Shown: positions 45,228 through 53,741, numbered from the stretch's first letter. The stretch: DNA of 64,000 nucleotides from Hoeflea marina (GCF_003182275.1 NZ_QGTR01000003.1:1-64000); one strand, 5' to 3'. A program made the numbers and translations. Notes: generated by a model not told the origin, from the letters alone.

Positions 45228-45661
45228 TTTTGTCTCTCGTGCCCTAAGCCATTGGATTTTCTAGCTTCTCTGGAGGGCACTTGTAGCTGCTTTTTGTAGC
45301 GATCGCAACAGGGCCACCCAACGGAGACCTCTTTTTGATTGCCTTCTCCTTTTTGGACGACGAGTTCGACGTCGAGCCTTCGCACGTTCCGTTAGGCGAA
45401 GCGCAGAGCAAGTCGCACAAATAAGCTATGGCTGGTACAGCCGAAATCAATGAGTGGACCATAGAGGAACTTGTTGGGCATTCGACCGAAGGTGCATTTG
45501 CACCATTGATCCTTTCGCAAGCTCACTATCCGGGGCCGGTGCCCTTTGTGGCGAAGCAGTCTCTCATCGAGGCAGTGCGACTTCTAGGCGTGCTAACTGC
45601 ATGACCGACTGATCAATACCTCTCTACGCATCAGATGGGCCTGTGCTGACCACACTCAAAA
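45228..45661. other. Element left end, no firm gene
   Basis: About 430 bases. Two overlapping small frames compete: a 72-codon minus-strand frame (45244-45462) with a hydrophobic start and Lys-rich remainder, and a 58-codon plus-strand frame (45428-45604) beginning MAGTAEINEWTIEELVGH. Neither has a recognisable domain. Confidence 0.4.
45244..45462 (-). CDS. Possible small exported protein (72 residues)
   Basis: The frame begins with a hydrophobic stretch (LISAVPAIAYLCDLLCA) that could be a signal or anchor, followed by a Ser/Lys-rich tail. It contains four cysteines. It overlaps a plus-strand frame at 45428-45604, so at most one is likely to be real. Confidence 0.3.
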   Translation of the reverse strand: MVHSLISAVPAIAYLCDLLCASPNGTCEGSTSNSSSKKEKAIKKRSPLGGPVAIATKSSYKCPPEKLENPMA

Positions 45662-46378
45662 CTAAAGGGCGCAGATGAGCGGAGCAATAAACTCATAACC
45701 CGTCTTAAGAATTTCAAGCCTGCATTCGTAACGCGATGTTAGATATGCATTTTCATATATATTTACTGGAACTAATTTAATTCCGAGGAATCCTTCAGCC
45801 ATGAATGCTCTCTGAACACGAACTGGTCCACGCAGCTGATGGCAATACCCTTCGCACGAATCTGCAGAAATAAAATCGCTAGAGCCGTTTGGAACTAGCA
45901 GTATCACTTCCGCGTCTTCAAATCCATCTTCTTCATCACTCAGCGGCTCCACAACATCTACTTCAAGAAACGAAGAATAATCAATGGTTCCCCACAAAGA
46001 TGCACCAGATTCGTCATGAATGGCGTTTTTTACACCAATAGTACATTTCCCTGATTTTAAATGGTCATCGCTTTCATCAATAAAATCTCCATCAAGGCTT
46101 AAAGATAGATATATCACACTGCCCAAGTTGTCATACAGGTTCTGCACTCCCTTTGGTGTGGGGATAATTTCATTTACATCCGAGGGGTTAGCGTATCGAT
46201 CTGAGGGGATAGCCATCTGAAATTTACAACGGTCGTCATCAATGACCGCTGCCATTCGAATCTCAACATGCGCTAGCGGCTTCACCGCAAAAAACGAAAA
46301 CAACGCGACCAGCGCCCCTAAAATTGTGAAAATTGGCACGGCATTCGCTGCCACGCGGGTAATCACTTTTCCAAACAT
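45662..46378 (-). CDS. Membrane-anchored protein of unknown function
   Basis: The 238-residue protein has one membrane segment near the N-terminus (about 15-35: VPIFTILGALVALFSFFAV) and a large acidic soluble domain, probably periplasmic. Base composition is distinctly AT-richer than the flanking chromosome, as expected for acquired DNA. No domain is recognised. It is the leftmost clear gene of the element. Confidence 0.6.
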   Translation of the reverse strand: MFGKVITRVAANAVPIFTILGALVALFSFFAVKPLAHVEIRMAAVIDDDRCKFQMAIPSDRYANPSDVNEIIPTPKGVQNLYDNLGSVIYLSLSLDGDFIDESDDHLKSGKCTIGVKNAIHDESGASLWGTIDYSSFLEVDVVEPLSDEEDGFEDAEVILLVPNGSSDFISADSCEGYCHQLRGPVRVQRAFMAEGFLGIKLVPVNIYENAYLTSRYECRLEILKTGYEFIAPLICAL

Positions 46379-46553
46379 CTAAATCTGCTTTCAATAATAG
46401 CTGGAACGGTCGATTACTTTATACATACATGGCGATTTTTTGGACTTCAATTGCATCCAAGCGAAACGAAACCAACCCAAATTGGATCGTATTCCAGCGG
46501 CGAGCTGGAGTGAGGTACGTTAATTCTTCGGACTCTTATTGACACAACTCGGT

Positions 46554-47834
46554 CTAAAGTTCCGGGGGGGTAGCCGTAGGAGGGTATCCCCACCCTTTTC
46601 TCACGACCTCAAGCTGCCTCCCCGTCACCTGTATTGAAGACGCCCGCATTGCAGCCCTCGCGATTGCCTCATCTGGCTCCGCCACCATGATTCCGTCATG
46701 CATCGGCAACGCTGGAACCCCCTTTTGCATCAGGCCACGCAGCACCGACAACAGGATTCGGCTCTCAGTGAACATCAAGTCAGATCCGGTGTCTTTGCCG
46801 AACAAGGGAACTAACGCCGGATGCTTCTCCCCGATTGCCGCCTTGAAGCGACTGGCAGGCCATCCTTCGGGCAGCGCTTCCTTCACCTCGCTCGGCAGCT
46901 TCTTCATGTCGGAGCTGACGGAAAGCAGGGCAGAGAAGCCCGCCTTAACGCCAGCCCTATGGTTCTCCAGCCCGGGGACTGCATAGAGATCGCCGTCTGG
47001 CGGCTCAACGCCAACCTTCGCGTAGGCTAGCCGGGGGAACATTGAGGCAAAGTCCAGGTCGGCTATCGGCTCCCCGTTGATGCGAAGACCGTCCCGCCTT
47101 TCCCTTTTCAGGTTCTGCCAACAGCCCCCGTAGAGGCGACCATGAAGCTTGAACTCATGGGGAGCGCTAGGGGAGCGCAATAGGAACCGGCGGGTTAGCC
47201 GAATGGTGCCTTGGGGCTCGCCATCAAGGGTAATGTCTTGGGTGTTGAGGAAGTCGTTGATCTCCTCCACCTCTTTCCTCAGCTTTAGGGTTTCCTGCGT
47301 GTCGGCATAGTTGATGTGCTCTTGCGGCAGCTTTTGGCCAAACTCATTGCGGCCCATCCTAGCGCTCAGCCACAAGACTTCTTCCCCTGTGGCCCTTCCC
47401 AAGTCCTTCGGCTTGATGGGAGCCTCATGCAACGCCTTGAGGAGCCAGCCATCAGCCTCCAATCCCATGCGGCGATCCTTGAATGCGGGGCTTACGAAAG
47501 CCAAACCGTTCTCGGCCATGATGGTGACAATAGGCCGGAGCTGATTGAAGCCTTTGAGCTCATACCGCGAGGCGGCTTTCGGGTGGCCCGCCGGGATGGC
47601 TAACCGCTCGCCTTTGTGGCTGCCAATATGGTAGCGCACAAGATTGGCGATGATGGCCGACACAACAGCCCGCACTCTGTCCACTTGATCGGCCTTCGGT
47701 TGCCGTTGGCGCTTTGCGGTGCCTTTGAGCGGGGCTTGAAGGACCATCCCAGTGATTTGCTCAACGATGGCACTGAGGTCGGCGCTTTCTGCCTTCAGCC
47801 AAGGGTCGAACATTAAGTCGAGGGGCTGCTTCAT
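46554..47834 (-). CDS. Family-A DNA-polymerase-like protein
   Basis: The 426-residue protein has, in the right order and spacing, the three palm/finger motifs of family-A polymerases. Motif A: Asp261 to Arg268 in DFASMFPR, equal in length to DYSQIELR, followed by GDLY. Motif B-like: Arg293 to Lys297 (HRAGVKAGF). Motif C: His379-Asp380 in MHDGIMV, against VHDE. There is no 3'-5' exonuclease domain, and the N-terminal 200 residues are of unknown function. I infer a replication or priming role for the element; activity is not proven, and Gly replaces Glu in HDE. Confidence 0.6.
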   Translation of the reverse strand: MKQPLDLMFDPWLKAESADLSAIVEQITGMVLQAPLKGTAKRQRQPKADQVDRVRAVVSAIIANLVRYHIGSHKGERLAIPAGHPKAASRYELKGFNQLRPIVTIMAENGLAFVSPAFKDRRMGLEADGWLLKALHEAPIKPKDLGRATGEEVLWLSARMGRNEFGQKLPQEHINYADTQETLKLRKEVEEINDFLNTQDITLDGEPQGTIRLTRRFLLRSPSAPHEFKLHGRLYGGCWQNLKRERRDGLRINGEPIADLDFASMFPRLAYAKVGVEPPDGDLYAVPGLENHRAGVKAGFSALLSVSSDMKKLPSEVKEALPEGWPASRFKAAIGEKHPALVPLFGKDTGSDLMFTESRILLSVLRGLMQKGVPALPMHDGIMVAEPDEAIARAAMRASSIQVTGRQLEVVRKGWGYPPTATPPEL

Positions 47835-47904
47835 CGCATCATCGCCCCCTGCTTAATGGCGTGGCTTTAAGACTTGCGAAGGCGATGAGGATCAGTCGAG
47901 CAAA

Positions 47905-47962
47905 GAGGCAGAGAGGCAGCCACAAAGGCAAACCCAGAGAAGGCCACCTCAAGGCAGACCCA
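47905..47962. repeat. Iteron-like direct repeats upstream of polymerase-like gene
   Basis: Two GAGGCAG units (47905 and 47913) are followed by two near-identical 12-mers, AAGGCAAACCCA (47925) and AAGGCAGACCCA (47951). All face the same way, just upstream of the start of the polymerase-like gene. Such clusters often form replication origins or autoregulatory sites. Confidence 0.45.
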
Positions 47963-48055
47963 CAAGGGTAATGTAGGAACCTAAGCACGTCCGTTCCGCA
48001 ACATGTGCGTCCCTTCCCCCTCGTTCTAAATCACTCGTCAAAGAGCCTGCGATTT

Positions 48056-48778
48056 CTATTGGAAGGCCCGTGTGCCTCGCGCTGTCCACGCTTGCTGCCA
48101 TCCCGGCAGATGGGAGCAATGGGGTCCAAAACGAGCAGTCTTCGCTTCGATGATCCTTGGGACCGCCTCACTGGTCACCGCCTCGCAGGCCTTCTTGAGC
48201 GCCTGGCCGACCTTTCTCAGCACAAGACCGGTTGACTTCGGGTAGACGTGAAGGCTCGTCTGGTACGGCGTTCCGTTGGCCCTAAACGTATCCCAGCGCC
48301 TATGGGTGCCGCTCGCCAACCGATGCGCTGCCTTTGCGGCTTGTACCATGCGGAACTCTTCGTCCCGATGCGATCCCCAGTCATCCTCGATAAGCGCTGA
48401 CACCCCCAGATAGATTGCAAGCAGGCGTTCGCCATTGACTTCCGCTTCACGCAAGCGAGCGAAGGCGACCCTTGAGCGATAGGCTGCGGATTGCCTCCCA
48501 AGATTCATTGCGGGGTCGACCTGCCCTGCAAAGGCCAGCATATAGTTCAAGTCCCTGATGGCCGACCGGATCGCCGGTGAACCTCGCTGTAACCGCAGGA
48601 AATCCGAGGCTGCCGTCACGTAGGGCTTGAGGTCTGCCGCTCTATACGTAGGGTGCCAGTGGGAACCGTGACGGGATTTGAACTGGACATGGTACTTGCA
48701 GTGGAAATCAGCGAGGCCTTTACCGGTCGAGCGCATCGTAGGGCGACCGCAGCCGGGAATTGAACACCTCACCTCCAT
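48056..48778 (-). CDS. Zinc-finger protein of unknown function
   Basis: The 240-residue protein starts with a likely metal-binding knuckle: Cys5, Cys10, Cys27 and His30 (CSIPGC then CKYH), followed by a basic helical part. Such proteins are common unknowns in integrated elements. It overlaps the upstream 192-residue gene by 10 bases, suggesting they work together. I have no better functional assignment; a DNA-binding or nuclease role is possible. Confidence 0.55.
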   Translation of the reverse strand: MEVRCSIPGCGRPTMRSTGKGLADFHCKYHVQFKSRHGSHWHPTYRAADLKPYVTAASDFLRLQRGSPAIRSAIRDLNYMLAFAGQVDPAMNLGRQSAAYRSRVAFARLREAEVNGERLLAIYLGVSALIEDDWGSHRDEEFRMVQAAKAAHRLASGTHRRWDTFRANGTPYQTSLHVYPKSTGLVLRKVGQALKKACEAVTSEAVPRIIEAKTARFGPHCSHLPGWQQAWTARGTRAFQ

Positions 48779-49347
48779 GCTTGCTTCTTCGCGAGCCCTT
48801 GCGTTTGGGAATCAGGCCATATTCCGTCCTGTGTATACGCTTTGAGCTCACATGCCTTTTGCCCAATTTGTTCGCCGCATCTGTCAATATCGCGGAACCA
48901 GCCTGAAAAATCGCGGCCTTTTCCTAATTCAAGGACAACCTGCTTTGACTTCAGCATTTCTCGAATATCAAGCCAGTGGGAGAATTCCGTAACCCTTTCA
49001 CCGTGCTGGTTACAACCTCCTCGTAATTCCCACGCGGGAAGATATTTCTCAATGTGGTGTTGGGCTGATCTATTGCGAAGAAATATTCGAAGCTGAGTAT
49101 TTGCCAATCCGGTAATTTCGTTGCCTGCCCGCACAGCATGAATTATAGCGTATGCGAGAATAGCGCTCGGGTCTTTCAGGCCAGCAAATCCGGAAAACTC
49201 AAATAGACCCTCCCGCAGATTAAGGTATCCAAAATAGCCGCACGCAGCCCTCCCGCCGTTCCGTTCGGAATGTTCCCCGAAATGGCGGTAATTAAGGAAA
49301 GCAAAGCGGTGTTCGTCGGTTTCGAATTTGGTGAAATCCACTGTCAC
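48769..49347 (-). CDS. Element-encoded protein of unknown function
   Basis: The 192-residue protein has no domain that I recognise. It contains YRHFGEHSERNGGRAACGYF and the aromatic-rich stretch GLFEFSGFAGLKD. It begins the leftward unit with the zinc-finger gene and is preceded by a TATCTCC-type ribosome site. There are no membrane segments or signal peptide. Confidence 0.55.
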   Translation of the reverse strand: MTVDFTKFETDEHRFAFLNYRHFGEHSERNGGRAACGYFGYLNLREGLFEFSGFAGLKDPSAILAYAIIHAVRAGNEITGLANTQLRIFLRNRSAQHHIEKYLPAWELRGGCNQHGERVTEFSHWLDIREMLKSKQVVLELGKGRDFSGWFRDIDRCGEQIGQKACELKAYTQDGIWPDSQTQGLAKKQAWR

Positions 49348-49638
49348 GGTTATCTCCTTTGAAGTTATAGTTTAAAGTCGGTCGTGGCCGTTGCCATTTA
49401 AAGGGGATCGGGATGTATTTTGCCCACCCCCCATGTTTTCGGGGTGGCTTCGTAGGACGTTAAGGACCAGACCGACTACAAATCTGTGATCTGTGGAAGT
49501 CACCAAGATGGCCTACTAGCCAAGCTGGGCTGTAGCGCACATTGGTGGGTGGAGACCTTAGCAGCTTGGCACCACCCTACCCAACATGAATTGTCCGACC
49601 GTGGTGCTGCAGGCGGTTGCCGCAAGGGAGTTGTTAGT
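49348..49638. promoter_or_regulatory. Divergent region upstream of the FRG unit
   Basis: About 290 bases. It holds a strong short dyad, CCACCCC with GGGGTGG (about 49420-49447), that may terminate or attenuate a transcript. Promoters for both divergent units are expected here. No gene is evident. Confidence 0.4.
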
Positions 49639-49858
49639 ATGTTTGACCATGATGCGCAGGAGCGTCCTTCTCCAGCCCGAAATGATGAGGAGAAGCAGCG
49701 CCTTTTGGCCGTGCTCTACAAGATTATTGGGACGGACCAGCCGATCCACGACCTATTCGAGCTCACCGATGGGGGGGGCCGCTGTAGCCGTCGTTTCTGA
49801 CCTTCCTGCTTGCTTGCAGATCGCCCAAGTTTACGACGTGGAGAGCAACGATGCCTAG
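49639..49858 (+). pseudogene. Small gene interrupted at a G8 tract, upstream of FRG gene
   Basis: ATG 49639 has an AGGGAG site 8 bases upstream and reads MFDHDAQERPSPARNDEEK onwards to LFELTDG. At a run of eight G (49771-49778) the frame is lost and stops at 49800. One G less (or two more) would continue in the other frame as GGAAVAVVSDLPACLQIAQV and stop at 49858, overlapping the FRG start by the ATG-TAG arrangement. I read this as a 72-residue gene that is off by one base: phase variation, decay or a sequencing error are the options. Its role may be to control the FRG protein. Confidence 0.5.
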
Positions 49859-50720
49859 AAGCGCACGTAAACGGAAATTAGAAATAGATAACGTTACATC
49901 CTTCTTGAATGCAGTGTTCAGTGGGGAACGGGCCTCCTACGTAAGATGTTACCGTGGACAGTCTAATTTTGGATGGGAGCTAAAGCCGTCGGTAATGCGA
50001 CTGAATGGGCACGAGGCGGAAAACCGAATATTCAGCGAACTGATGGTCGAAGCCCCATCCGAATTTCGCAACGACCATCTCATGTTTGATAAGCTGGTCC
50101 GGGCGCAACATTATGGTCTGCCGACGCGCCTGCTTGATGTGACCCTCAACCCTCTGGTCGGCCTCTATTTTGCCTGCAATGAGGAAGAACATCATGATGA
50201 AGATGGCGTTGTCCAAACCTTCGATTTCGATGAAAATAGGGTAAAATTCCCCGACAGTGATACCGTCAGCTTGATATGCAATTTAGCGCGACTATCTGAC
50301 GAAGAAAAATCTATAATAGCACAAGAGTTTAAGAGTGTCGAAAGCTGGGATTATGATCAAAAAAATCGTTTCCGCCATCTCCGACCTGTAAAGCGACTTT
50401 CACAGTTTGTTCGCGTAGAGAAACCTTACTTTCTGGACGCTGTGAATCCACGAGATCTGTTCAGATACTTTTTCGTTCATCCGGCAAAAAACAATCGTCG
50501 CGTTATTGCCCAGTCAGGTGCATTTATCGCAGCGGGCCTTCTACAATATCTGTCTCTTGCAAGGGGCAGCATTGGCTTTACTAAAACTGAAAGCGTTATT
50601 CCGGGCACCGCCAAAGCGCAAATTCTCGCGGAACTTGATGTCCTAAATATCAACTCCAGGACGATGTTTCCGGAGATTGAATTCGCAGCCAAGTACATAA
50701 AAAAGAAATGGACTGGGTGA
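49851..50720 (+). CDS. FRG-domain protein (putative defence effector)
   Basis: The 289-residue protein carries an FRG domain (from about residue 30 to 110), with the signature YRGQSNFGWELKPSVMR and the stretch VRAQHYGLPTRLLDVTLNP. FRG proteins are common in phage-defence islands and in toxin-like operons; the biochemical activity is not well established. It starts inside the frame of the preceding interrupted small gene. Base composition is AT-rich. Confidence 0.85.
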   Translation: MPRSARKRKLEIDNVTSFLNAVFSGERASYVRCYRGQSNFGWELKPSVMRLNGHEAENRIFSELMVEAPSEFRNDHLMFDKLVRAQHYGLPTRLLDVTLNPLVGLYFACNEEEHHDEDGVVQTFDFDENRVKFPDSDTVSLICNLARLSDEEKSIIAQEFKSVESWDYDQKNRFRHLRPVKRLSQFVRVEKPYFLDAVNPRDLFRYFFVHPAKNNRRVIAQSGAFIAAGLLQYLSLARGSIGFTKTESVIPGTAKAQILAELDVLNINSRTMFPEIEFAAKYIKKKWTG

Positions 50721-50899
50721 TTTTCCATCGGTTGCAGTAAATGTGTCGCGACCCATCACTTTCTTGGTAATGCAGGCTGCAACCGGAAAGTTGCGACCCT
50801 TCCAATCCCGTTATCGGCTTGTCCACAAAGCGGTCATCCGTACTTCATCAATCAGTTCGGTCCCGACCCTAGGTTCATCAATTTTTCGTCTGCTTACTA

Positions 50900-51463
50900 T
50901 TAGTTTTCCGCCAAGATGCGGAACACGCTCGCCCGGCTGATCCCCAGCGCTTCCTTGATGTCATTCGCCGACTTGCCTTCAGCGCGAAGACGCAGCACAT
51001 CGGCAGCCTTGCGGCGGGCGGTGGGCTGCCGTCCCTGATATTTCCCTTCGGCCTTCGCCTTGGTGATACCTTCACGCTGCCGCTCAAGCATCAATCCCCG
51101 TTCGAACTCAGCTATGGACCCCAAGAGGTTGAGCATCAGCTTCCCTGTCGGGGTGGCGGTGTCGAGGTTCATGGCAAGGATGCGAAGCTCAACGCCCTTC
51201 TTCCGCAGCGTCTCTGTGATTGCCACAAGGTCCGCAACCGATCGCGCCAAACGGTCCAGCTTGGTGACAACCAATATGTCGCCTTGCCGTACCCACTGAA
51301 GGGCGGCCTCTAGTTGCGGGCGGTTGGTTGAAACAGAAGAAAGCTCCTCTTGGAAAACCTTGGCGCATCCCGCCCCTTTGAGGTCGCGGAGCTGGGCTTC
51401 AAGCCCTGCCTTTTGGTCAGCCGTTGAGGTTCGGGCGTAGCCGATAAGGATGGGATTAGACAT
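50900..51463 (-). CDS. Serine recombinase of the resolvase/invertase family
   Basis: The 187-residue protein (ATG 51463) has the catalytic domain with nucleophile Ser in GYARTSTADQ, the conserved Arg-Leu-Asp-Arg-Leu-Ala-Arg of TKLDRLARS, and a linker/E helix with FERGLMLERQREGI. The C-terminal helix-turn-helix is GKSANDIKEALGISRASVF. It is of the usual resolvase size. It could resolve or invert DNA, and the upstream repeats (51487-51594) are the likely binding sites. Confidence 0.9.
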   Translation of the reverse strand: MSNPILIGYARTSTADQKAGLEAQLRDLKGAGCAKVFQEELSSVSTNRPQLEAALQWVRQGDILVVTKLDRLARSVADLVAITETLRKKGVELRILAMNLDTATPTGKLMLNLLGSIAEFERGLMLERQREGITKAKAEGKYQGRQPTARRKAADVLRLRAEGKSANDIKEALGISRASVFRILAEN

Positions 51464-51486
51464 TTTCGGGGTCTCCATTGGTAAGC

Positions 51487-51594
51487 ATGTGAGACTATTA
51501 TGTGAGACACTTGGCGGAAATGTCAAGAGACTACTCTAATGAGACTTTTTTGGATCGGCTTTGAGAGACTCACTAGGGCTTGCCCATGTGAGAC
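51487..51594. promoter_or_regulatory. Repeat-rich region upstream of the serine recombinase (res-like)
   Basis: The pattern TGAGAC recurs four times, near 51490, 51503, 51540 and 51589, with a related GAGAGAC near 51563. The first two copies (ATGTGAGAC) are 13 bases apart. Multiple similar sites in the gap beside a resolvase gene fit a res or operator site; no perfect dyad spans the whole region. Confidence 0.4.
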
Positions 51595-51648
51595 CTTGAA
51601 ACCAGTTGCCACATAGGCAAGAAGAGTCTTTTTTGAGGAACACTCAGT

Positions 51649-52194
51649 ATGGATTGGCTTACAAAAATTGATTGGCTTCTCCTCCTACAGGTTGTCCTCG
51701 GCGCGGGCGTGGGTTCCGGAATCTTCTCATGGTGGAAGGATAAACAAACGCGTGGCAGAGAGGCAACCTATTTGGCTTTGCGAATAGCGGTGGCCCTAGA
51801 GAGCTTTGAGGCAGCCTGTTTCGAACGTTTTTCAGATATCGGCTTGTTTGACTCATCAGGCGGCAACCTTGGGGGAACATGGACAAAAGTGCCAGAGCTT
51901 GAACGTTACCCTGAAGATCCAGATGGGTGGCGGTCACTCGATTTCAAACTCGCCGACCGGGCGCTTAGCTTTCCCGGAATGATCTCAAACTCACAAGGCA
52001 TGATAAACTTCACGTTGGACGTTGCTTCGCCCATAGAGGCTAGCGAAAATTGTGAGACGGAATGCGCCGAACTCGGAATGAATGCCAAAGGCCTAGCGAC
52101 GGAGATCCGCAAACGCTATCGACTAGATATTCCCGACTCTGCTGCTGCTGTCCATTTTCAAAGCCATCTGGCCAAGATCAAAAAGCGCGACTGA
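51649..52194 (+). CDS. Membrane-anchored protein of unknown function
   Basis: The 181-residue protein has an N-terminal membrane segment (about 8-28: DWLLLLQVVLGAGVGSGIFS) and a soluble C-terminal part, probably cytoplasmic because of the positively charged following residues. It is of a type commonly found next to defence genes, but I have no domain assignment. Divergent from the serine recombinase. Confidence 0.55.
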   Translation: MDWLTKIDWLLLLQVVLGAGVGSGIFSWWKDKQTRGREATYLALRIAVALESFEAACFERFSDIGLFDSSGGNLGGTWTKVPELERYPEDPDGWRSLDFKLADRALSFPGMISNSQGMINFTLDVASPIEASENCETECAELGMNAKGLATEIRKRYRLDIPDSAAAVHFQSHLAKIKKRD

Positions 52195-52304
52195 TCTCTG
52201 GAGGGCCATGGGGGGAAGGCAGGAAGTTGGCATGTAGAGGTGCCCTCTCGCATGAGGGACCCCATTTTTATTCGGGAATACGCGAACAAACGACCAAAAA
52301 CAGG

Positions 52305-52578
52305 ATGAGCCAAATGGAAAAAATCCTATATTGTTATCAATTCAACACACGACTCGGCATAGATCAGTCTATTGCCCGAAGCACATGGCCGCTACAAAAT
52401 CATGTTTGGCGAGGATAACTTGGGTTCCTACCCTTCGCCAGAAGCTGCCGCTAGCGACGTTAGCGGTGGGCACACCGATTTGCCTTCAAATGGGGCCGAC
52501 CTCAGCGAACTAGATATACCTGACGACCTGGGAGAATGGAAAAAGCAGCTCTACGCGAACTTAGACTGGGAAGGCTAA
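52305..52578 (+). pseudogene. Frameshifted small gene
   Basis: ATG 52305 reads MSQMEKILYCYQFNTRLG, and after a one-base shift near 52365 the other frame continues as LPEAHGRYKIMFGEDNLGS followed by YPSPEAAASDVSGGHT and ends at 52578. The two parts look like one small domain protein of roughly 90 residues. I know similar unannotated proteins in Rhizobiales, but cannot name the family. It may be broken or a sequencing error. Confidence 0.5.
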
Positions 52579-52643
52579 GCCGCTTTAATCGCGCTGACGG
52601 GGAAATATTCGAATAATTCCAACGCTCAAGCATCGGAATCAAC

Positions 52644-53723
52644 GTGCAACAAAAGCGCTATCAAGTATTTATTAGCTCAACATTCTCCGACCTTGGTGAG
52701 GAACGCCGCGCCGTACAGGATGTGGTAATAAGCAATGGCGACTTCCCAGTTCAGATGGAATCATTTCCGGCAGCGGACGAAGATCAATTCGATTTCATAA
52801 AGTCGCTCATTGATCAGTGCGATTATTACGTGCTCATCATTGCGGGCCGCTACGGCACCGTCGCAAAGGACGGCCTTAGCTATACCCATAAAGAGTTTCG
52901 ATATGCAGCATCAAAAGGTGTGCCGGTTCTCGTGATCCTTCATGGAGACAGTGGAACCATTGCGGTGGAGAAATCTGAAAAAACAGATGCCGGAAAGAAG
53001 CTGCTCGCCGATTTCATAGATGAAGTTCAAATCGGAAGGCTGCGCAAGACCTGGACAACACTTGACGGACTCAAATTGGCTGTCCGCGAGGCGCTGGACC
53101 ACGCTAAAGCAACGAAGCCCAGAGTTGGCTGGATACGTGGCGACTCAGTCACAAGCTTAGAGACGTTAGAGGAATTGAACGTGGTCCGGAAGGAAAACGA
53201 AAAGTTTCGCGACATCCTAGGGAGTTTGGAAATCGAAGTGCCGCTGCCAAGCATCCCTAAGCACGACGATCCTTTGGAAATAGACCTCCTTCCGCTGTCG
53301 GTTGGGCGGGGGAATAGCAAAACGACGGGCAGTGCGGCAAGAATCCGGTCAACTTGGATTTCCGTATTTCCTCTATTCTATAGCGGTTTGGACTGGAATT
53401 CAGACACATATGAAGGAGGGTATATGATTGACTCTGATGCAACATGCATAGCCATTGGGTCGGCGTTAGCTGGAGAAGTCGCTTCATTTGACACATCTCG
53501 GCTTTTTGAGATCAGCAGGGGAAGTTTGGAGCGACTGAAGAGTTATTATACCGAAGTCGGCTTAATGGCGGACGATGCCGATAGCCCCTTTACAGAGCAT
53601 GCTCAAAAAGTGGCCAGAAGGTTTCTCATAAGTGGGGATTACTCAACGGATTTTGTTGTGATTGATGGCGCAGTTCAATTGCTATCATCCTCCCGCGAGT
53701 TGGACGACGACATTCCATTCTGA
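52644..53723 (+). CDS. DUF4062-domain protein (putative defence sensor/effector)
   Basis: The 359-residue protein starts at GTG 52644. Residues about 5-95 form a DUF4062 domain with YQVFISSTFSDLGEERRAVQ (20 residues), then FIKSLIDQCDYYVLIIAGRY; this domain is related to TIR folds and is frequent at the N-terminus of STAND/NLR-like defence proteins. The remaining part is of unknown fold, with no NTPase motif, so it is a short stand-alone version. Codon use is AT-rich like that of the other cargo. Confidence 0.85.
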   Translation: MQQKRYQVFISSTFSDLGEERRAVQDVVISNGDFPVQMESFPAADEDQFDFIKSLIDQCDYYVLIIAGRYGTVAKDGLSYTHKEFRYAASKGVPVLVILHGDSGTIAVEKSEKTDAGKKLLADFIDEVQIGRLRKTWTTLDGLKLAVREALDHAKATKPRVGWIRGDSVTSLETLEELNVVRKENEKFRDILGSLEIEVPLPSIPKHDDPLEIDLLPLSVGRGNSKTTGSAARIRSTWISVFPLFYSGLDWNSDTYEGGYMIDSDATCIAIGSALAGEVASFDTSRLFEISRGSLERLKSYYTEVGLMADDADSPFTEHAQKVARRFLISGDYSTDFVVIDGAVQLLSSSRELDDDIPF

Positions 53724-53741
53724 ACGCCGCAGCCAGAGCCC

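Noticed and set aside
45095-45385. 96-codon minus-strand frame spanning the left attachment repeat
   Set aside because: It crosses the recombination junction, so it would have been created by integration; no domain or ribosome site.
49586-49858. 90-codon frame over the G8 region as an independent gene
   Set aside because: Its first two thirds are out of frame with the ribosome-site-supported start at 49639; only its tail looks like coding sequence, better explained by a frameshift.
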